From positions 1-8,479 of the forward strand of contig JAQSVY010000043.1 of NCBI GenBank assembly GCA_029266935.1: DNA of 8,479 nucleotides. Reading direction: 5' to 3'. Shown piece by piece: positions 5,072-8,479 of this stretch (position 1 is the first letter of the stretch; each line of letters opens with the position of its first letter). Below the pieces are notes generated by a model, which worked only from the letters and a program-made list of their open reading frames with translations, was not told where the DNA came from and searched no databases. Position numbers and translations under genes: made by a program. This DNA comes from Burkholderiales bacterium (lineage in GTDB: Bacteria > Pseudomonadota > Gammaproteobacteria > Burkholderiales > SG8-39).

Positions 5072-7032
5072 AGTCGAAGGGGACGGCCGGCAAGCTCGAG
5101 AAGCTGGGCCTGCGCTCGCGCTTCGACCTGATCCTGCACCTGCCGCTGCGATACGAGGACGAGACCTCGATTACCCCGCCCGAGCTGGCGCCGGTCGGCA
5201 AGCCCGTCCTGGTCGAGGCGCGCGTCGTGCGCGCCGAGATTGCCTACCGGCCGAAACGCCAGCTCGTGGTGCATGCCGAGGGGGTGGCGCTGCGCTTCTT
5301 CAACTTCTACGGGAGCCAGGTAAGGCAATTCGAGCGCGCCGCCGAGCTGGGTCTGCGGGTGCGCGCCTTCGGCGAAGTGCGCGGCGGCTGGATGGTGCAC
5401 CCGCGCTACCGCATCGTCGTGGAGGGCGAGCCGCTCGGAGAGGCTCTGACGCCGATTTATTCCACCACCGCCGGCCTTTCGCAGGCGGAGCTGCGGACCC
5501 TGATACTGCAGGCGCTCGATGCCGAGGCTCTCGACGATACGATTCCTTCTTTTTTGCGGGAAAAGTATCAACTGAAAAGCTTCGAAGAGAGCGTTCGGCT
5601 GCTGCACCGTCCCGTTCCCGGCGTCGACAATGCCGCGGCCTGGCGGCGCATGAAGTTCGACGAGCTCCTGGCGCACCAGCTGTCGATGAAATTCGCCTAC
5701 CGCGCGCGTCGCTCGCGCCGGGCGCCCCCGCTTCCCGGCAACGGCGCGCTCGTGAACGCGTTCCTGAAGCGCCTGCCCTTCCGGCTGACGCGCGCCCAAG
5801 CGCGCGTGCTGAACGAGATCACGAGCGATCTGCGCGAGCCCCATCCCATGCAGCGCCTGCTGCAGGGTGATGTCGGCAGCGGCAAGACCATTATCGCCGC
5901 CATCGCCTGCCTGGTCGCCGCCGACGCCGGCTGGCAGGCGGCGGTGATGGCACCGACCGAGATCCTCGCCGAGCAGCACTGGCGGAAGTTCGGCGAATGG
6001 TTCGCGCCGCTGGGGGTCGAGCTCGCCTGGCTGCACGGCGGCTCGCCGAAGAAGCAGAAAAAAGCGCTCCTGGACGCGCAGATCATCATCGGTACGCACG
6101 CGCTCATCCAGGAAGGCGTCGGGTTCGCGCGCCTGGGGCTCGCCATCGTTGACGAGCAGCACCGCTTCGGCGTGCGCCAGCGCCTCACCCTGAGGCAGAA
6201 GGCCGACGCCGCGCAGCCGCACCAGCTCATGATGAGCGCCACGCCGATTCCGCGCACGCTCTACATGACGGCCTACGCCGACCTCGACGTCTCCACCATC
6301 GACGAGCTGCCGCCGGGCCGCCAGCCGGTCGCGACGCGGCTCATCGCCGCCGCGCGGCGCGCGGAGGTGCTCGGGCGCATCCGCGACGCGGTGGGAGAAG
6401 GCCAGCAGGCCTATTGGGTCTGCCCGGTGATCGAGGAGTCGAAGGAAGGGCTGCAGACCGCGCTAGAGACCTACGAGACGCTCGTCGGCGAGCTGAAAGG
6501 CCTGCGCGTCGCGCTGTTGCATGGCCGCCTGCCGGCCGAGCAGAAGGCTGCCGTGATGGACGACTTTTCCCACAACAGGATCCACCTGCTGGTCTGCACG
6601 ACCGTGATCGAGGTGGGGGTGGACGTGCCCAACGCGTCCCTGATGGTGATCGAGAGCGCGGAGCGCTTCGGCCTCGCCCAGCTGCACCAGCTGCGCGGCC
6701 GGGTGGGCCGCGGCGCGCGCGACAGCGTGTGCATCCTGCTTTTCGGCGAGCGTCTCTCCGACAGCGCCCGGGGCCGCCTGCAGGCCATCTTCGAGAACGC
6801 CGACGGCTTCCGCGTCGCGGAGCTCGATCTGAAGCTGCGCGGCCAGGGCGACTTCCTCGGCGAGCGCCAGAGCGGGAACCCGCTGCTGCGCTTCGCCGAC
6901 GTCGACCTCGACCAGGGCCTGGTGCTCGAGGCGCAGGCGGCGGCGCTGCAGCTCATCGAGCAAGACCCCGCCGCGGCGCGACGGCATGTGGCGCGCTGGC
7001 TCGGCTCGCGGCAGGAACTCCTGCGGGCCTGA
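5068..7032 (+). CDS. recG: ATP-dependent DNA helicase RecG
   Basis: Helicase that reverses stalled replication forks and branch-migrates Holliday junctions and R-loops. 654 residues, about 40 fewer than E. coli RecG. The wedge/OB domain starts almost at once ([25 protein letters not shown]) and contains the typical [14 protein letters not shown] and MVHPRYRI parts. The helicase core shows Walker A GDVGSGKT (K273), DEQH box D362-H365 within DEQHRFG, and motif [12 protein letters not shown]. The C-terminal half shows [20 protein letters not shown] and the [12 protein letters not shown] block (motif VI), followed by [18 protein letters not shown]. All motifs are intact. The GTG start overlaps the ridA stop by 4 bases (GTGA); it removes only the N-terminal dozen or so residues of E. 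coli RecG, and no earlier in-frame start is obvious. The two large open frames antisense to it are shadows. Confidence 0.96.
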   Translation: MKSKGTAGKLEKLGLRSRFDLILHLPLRYEDETSITPPELAPVGKPVLVEARVVRAEIAYRPKRQLVVHAEGVALRFFNFYGSQVRQFERAAELGLRVRAFGEVRGGWMVHPRYRIVVEGEPLGEALTPIYSTTAGLSQAELRTLILQALDAEALDDTIPSFLREKYQLKSFEESVRLLHRPVPGVDNAAAWRRMKFDELLAHQLSMKFAYRARRSRRAPPLPGNGALVNAFLKRLPFRLTRAQARVLNEITSDLREPHPMQRLLQGDVGSGKTIIAAIACLVAADAGWQAAVMAPTEILAEQHWRKFGEWFAPLGVELAWLHGGSPKKQKKALLDAQIIIGTHALIQEGVGFARLGLAIVDEQHRFGVRQRLTLRQKADAAQPHQLMMSATPIPRTLYMTAYADLDVSTIDELPPGRQPVATRLIAAARRAEVLGRIRDAVGEGQQAYWVCPVIEESKEGLQTALETYETLVGELKGLRVALLHGRLPAEQKAAVMDDFSHNRIHLLVCTTVIEVGVDVPNASLMVIESAERFGLAQLHQLRGRVGRGARDSVCILLFGERLSDSARGRLQAIFENADGFRVAELDLKLRGQGDFLGERQSGNPLLRFADVDLDQGLVLEAQAAALQLIEQDPAAARRHVARWLGSRQELLRA

Positions 7033-7046
7033 GTTATCCTTTGCGC

Positions 7047-7931
7047 ATGGACCTCGCCGTCATCACCCGGCGCCTGGATGCCTACGAGCGGCTGATCCGG
7101 CTCGACAAGCCGATCGGCGCGCTGCTCCTGCTCTGGCCGACGCTGTGGGCGGTGTGGCTCGCCTCGGGCGGCACGCCGCGCGCGGACATCCTGCTCATCT
7201 TCGTGGTCGGCACGATCCTCATGCGCTCGGCGGGCTGCGCCATCAACGACTACGCCGACCGCGACTTCGACCCGCACGTCGAGCGTACGCGCCTGCGGCC
7301 GCTCGCCGCGCGCGAGATCGCGCCGAAAGAGGCGCTCTTCGTTGCCGCCGCGCTCGCAGCCGCCGCCTTCAGCCTGGTGCTGTTCCTCAACCGCTTCGCC
7401 ATCGCGCTGTCCTTCGTCGCCCTGGCCATCGCCGCCGCGTACCCGTTCACGAAGCGTGTGTTCCCGGTGCCGCAGGCGGCACTCGGCATCGCCTTCGGCT
7501 TCGGCATCCCGATGGCCTACGCCGCGATCCAGGAGCGCCTGCCACTCGAATGCTGGCTGCTGCTCGCCGCGAACGTGTGCTACTCCTTCGCCTACGACAC
7601 GGAGTACGCGATGGTCGATCGCGACGATGACGCAAGACTGGGGATCCGCACCTCGGCGCTGACGCTTGGCCGGTGGGACGTCGCCGCGGTAATGGCCAGC
7701 TACGTGCTCATGCTGGCGATTCTTTCCTTCACCGGTATCTACCTCAACCTCGCCTGGCCTTACCATGCCGGGCTCGGCATCGCCGGGACGATGATGCTCT
7801 ATCACTGGTTCCTGATCCGCGACCGCAGCCGCGACGGCTGCTTCAAGGCCTTCCGGCACAACAATTGGGTAGGCCTCGCCATTCTCGCGGGCATCGTCGC
7901 GAGCACGCCGATGCGCCTGCCGTGGCGCTGA
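7047..7931 (+). CDS. ubiA: 4-hydroxybenzoate polyprenyltransferase UbiA
   Basis: Membrane enzyme that attaches the polyprenyl tail to 4-hydroxybenzoate in ubiquinone synthesis. 294 residues, normal length, with about nine hydrophobic segments (roughly 24-41, 47-64, 97-115, 117-131, 143-161, 166-183, 212-232, 238-256, 274-288). The two Mg/diphosphate motifs are intact: NDYADRDFD (N67, D68, D71, D75) and YDTEYAMVDRDDD (D184, D191, D195). The start RRLDAYERLIRLDKPIGALL is typical of UbiA. The ATG at 7047 lies 14 bases after the recG stop; no obvious Shine-Dalgarno. A longer reading frame opens upstream from 6414 inside recG, but that part is a shadow of recG. No ubiC (chorismate lyase) is next to it in this window. 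4-HB-specific assignment rests on overall similarity and is well supported. Confidence 0.94.
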   Translation: MDLAVITRRLDAYERLIRLDKPIGALLLLWPTLWAVWLASGGTPRADILLIFVVGTILMRSAGCAINDYADRDFDPHVERTRLRPLAAREIAPKEALFVAAALAAAAFSLVLFLNRFAIALSFVALAIAAAYPFTKRVFPVPQAALGIAFGFGIPMAYAAIQERLPLECWLLLAANVCYSFAYDTEYAMVDRDDDARLGIRTSALTLGRWDVAAVMASYVLMLAILSFTGIYLNLAWPYHAGLGIAGTMMLYHWFLIRDRSRDGCFKAFRHNNWVGLAILAGIVASTPMRLPWR

Positions 7932-8464
7932 GCGATCCGGGCGTCGCGCTGACGAGGTTCGACTTCACCGCCGGGCCGCTGCGCGGCACGCACCTCACGC
8001 TCTTTCCCGCCTGCCTCGTGCATCGCGGCGAGTCGCACTTCGAGACCCTGCCGCTCGTGGCGGTCGCCTCGGTGCGCGTCGCCTTCGAGCGCGACGCGCG
8101 CAAGCTGGGCTGGGGTGCCGCGCTCATCGTGCTGGCGCTCGTGCTGCTCGCCATCGCCTCGCCGATCGCTACCTTTGCCAATGGCCTCGCGGCGGACCTC
8201 GCCGCCGCCGGCTCGCAGGGCGTCGCCCGCGGGCTACTCGCTTTTTTCCGTTTTCTCGAGGCGGTGGGCAGCCTCCTGCCGGCGGTCGGCCTTGCCTGCG
8301 CGCTCGGCGGCGCGGCCCTCGCGGCGCTGGGCTGGATCGGCGAGACCAGGCTCGCGATCGCGCTTCCCGGCGCCGAACGTATCTTCACCACGCGCGGGCG
8401 CGACCCGCGCCTGCTCGACTTCTCGGAGGCGCTGAGCGAGCGCATGATGGCGCTGCCGCGGTGA
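7922..8464 (+). CDS. Unrecognised membrane protein with two helices
   Basis: 180 residues from a GTG at 7922; this start overlaps the ubiA stop by 10 bases and no ATG or other better start is seen. Residues 12-58 are a polar, beta-like stretch (TRFDFTAGPLRGTHLTLFPA to about VRVAFERD). Two transmembrane helices follow (about 63-82 and 115-138) with a short Ala/Gly loop containing a second weakly hydrophobic segment. Residues 141-180 are again a beta-like then helical stretch (ETRLAIALPG, then DPRLLDFSEALSERMM). The pattern beta strands, helix hairpin, strands plus amphipathic helix resembles a bacterial PH-like domain split by a membrane hairpin; this is a guess from visual reading only. No signal peptide and no catalytic motif. 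The tight overlap with ubiA and the next gene suggests one transcript. Possible role at the cytoplasmic membrane; I do not recognise a family. Confidence 0.75.
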   Translation: MALSDPGVALTRFDFTAGPLRGTHLTLFPACLVHRGESHFETLPLVAVASVRVAFERDARKLGWGAALIVLALVLLAIASPIATFANGLAADLAAAGSQGVARGLLAFFRFLEAVGSLLPAVGLACALGGAALAALGWIGETRLAIALPGAERIFTTRGRDPRLLDFSEALSERMMALPR

Positions 8465-8479
8465 GCTACGCGGACCTCC
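8461..8479 (+). CDS. Possible start of next gene, cut by window end
   Basis: The final GTGA at 8461-8464 joins the stop of the membrane protein to a possible GTG start of a gene reading M-S-Y-A-D-L. Only six codons are visible, and no Shine-Dalgarno is evident, so no product can be proposed. It is listed because the same 4-base GTGA junction joins ridA to recG. Confidence 0.3.

Noticed and set aside
4843..6222. Minus-strand open frame of 459 codons
   Set aside because: Antisense to ridA and recG, both with intact motifs; no domain seen.
6471..7859. Minus-strand open frame of 462 codons
   Set aside because: Antisense to recG and ubiA; rich in His/Glu/Arg/Ala with no domain, a typical shadow in high-GC DNA.

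Overview
The window is GC-rich, densely packed bacterial DNA. Its core genes (a RecG helicase, a RidA deaminase, a UbiA prenyltransferase of the ubiquinone pathway) and its NarL-type two-component genes look like a Gram-negative proteobacterium, most probably a betaproteobacterium. That placement rests on protein style and gene content only; no rRNA or other direct taxonomic marker is present.

Left part, minus strand (1-2003). A type IB DNA topoisomerase is followed by three very small exported proteins that read leftwards: a 33-residue putative lipoprotein, a 102-residue secreted protein, and a Ser/Thr-rich secreted protein that runs off the left edge. The last two share a signal peptide followed by a C-x10-C-L-x-E element and then a low-complexity Gly/Ser/Thr tail. 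In the third this tail is a tandem array of about 14-residue repeats. Long plus-strand reading frames across this area are antisense shadows.

Middle, plus strand (2082-4325). A soluble PAS histidine kinase of the NarX/DegS class (HisKA_3) is followed 25 bases later by its likely NarL/FixJ response regulator. After an 89-base gap with palindromic, operator-like sequence comes a stand-alone receiver protein with the phospho-acceptor Asp but an Ala where receivers normally carry the switch Thr/Ser. A small TPR protein on the minus strand overlaps the receiver's end tail to tail.

Right part, plus strand (4679-8479). ridA, recG, ubiA and an unrecognised two-helix membrane protein are packed with 4-base or 10-base overlaps or a 14-base gap, so they look co-transcribed. 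A further gene appears to start in the last 19 bases. The ridA start codon and its Shine-Dalgarno sit in opposite arms of a perfect 7-bp inverted repeat. No tRNA, rRNA, CRISPR array, insertion sequence or prophage gene was seen, and no gene-free stretch exceeds 90 bases. Most of the window is ordinary housekeeping and signalling DNA. The parts least explained by known families are the three-gene exported-protein cluster and the membrane protein downstream of ubiA.
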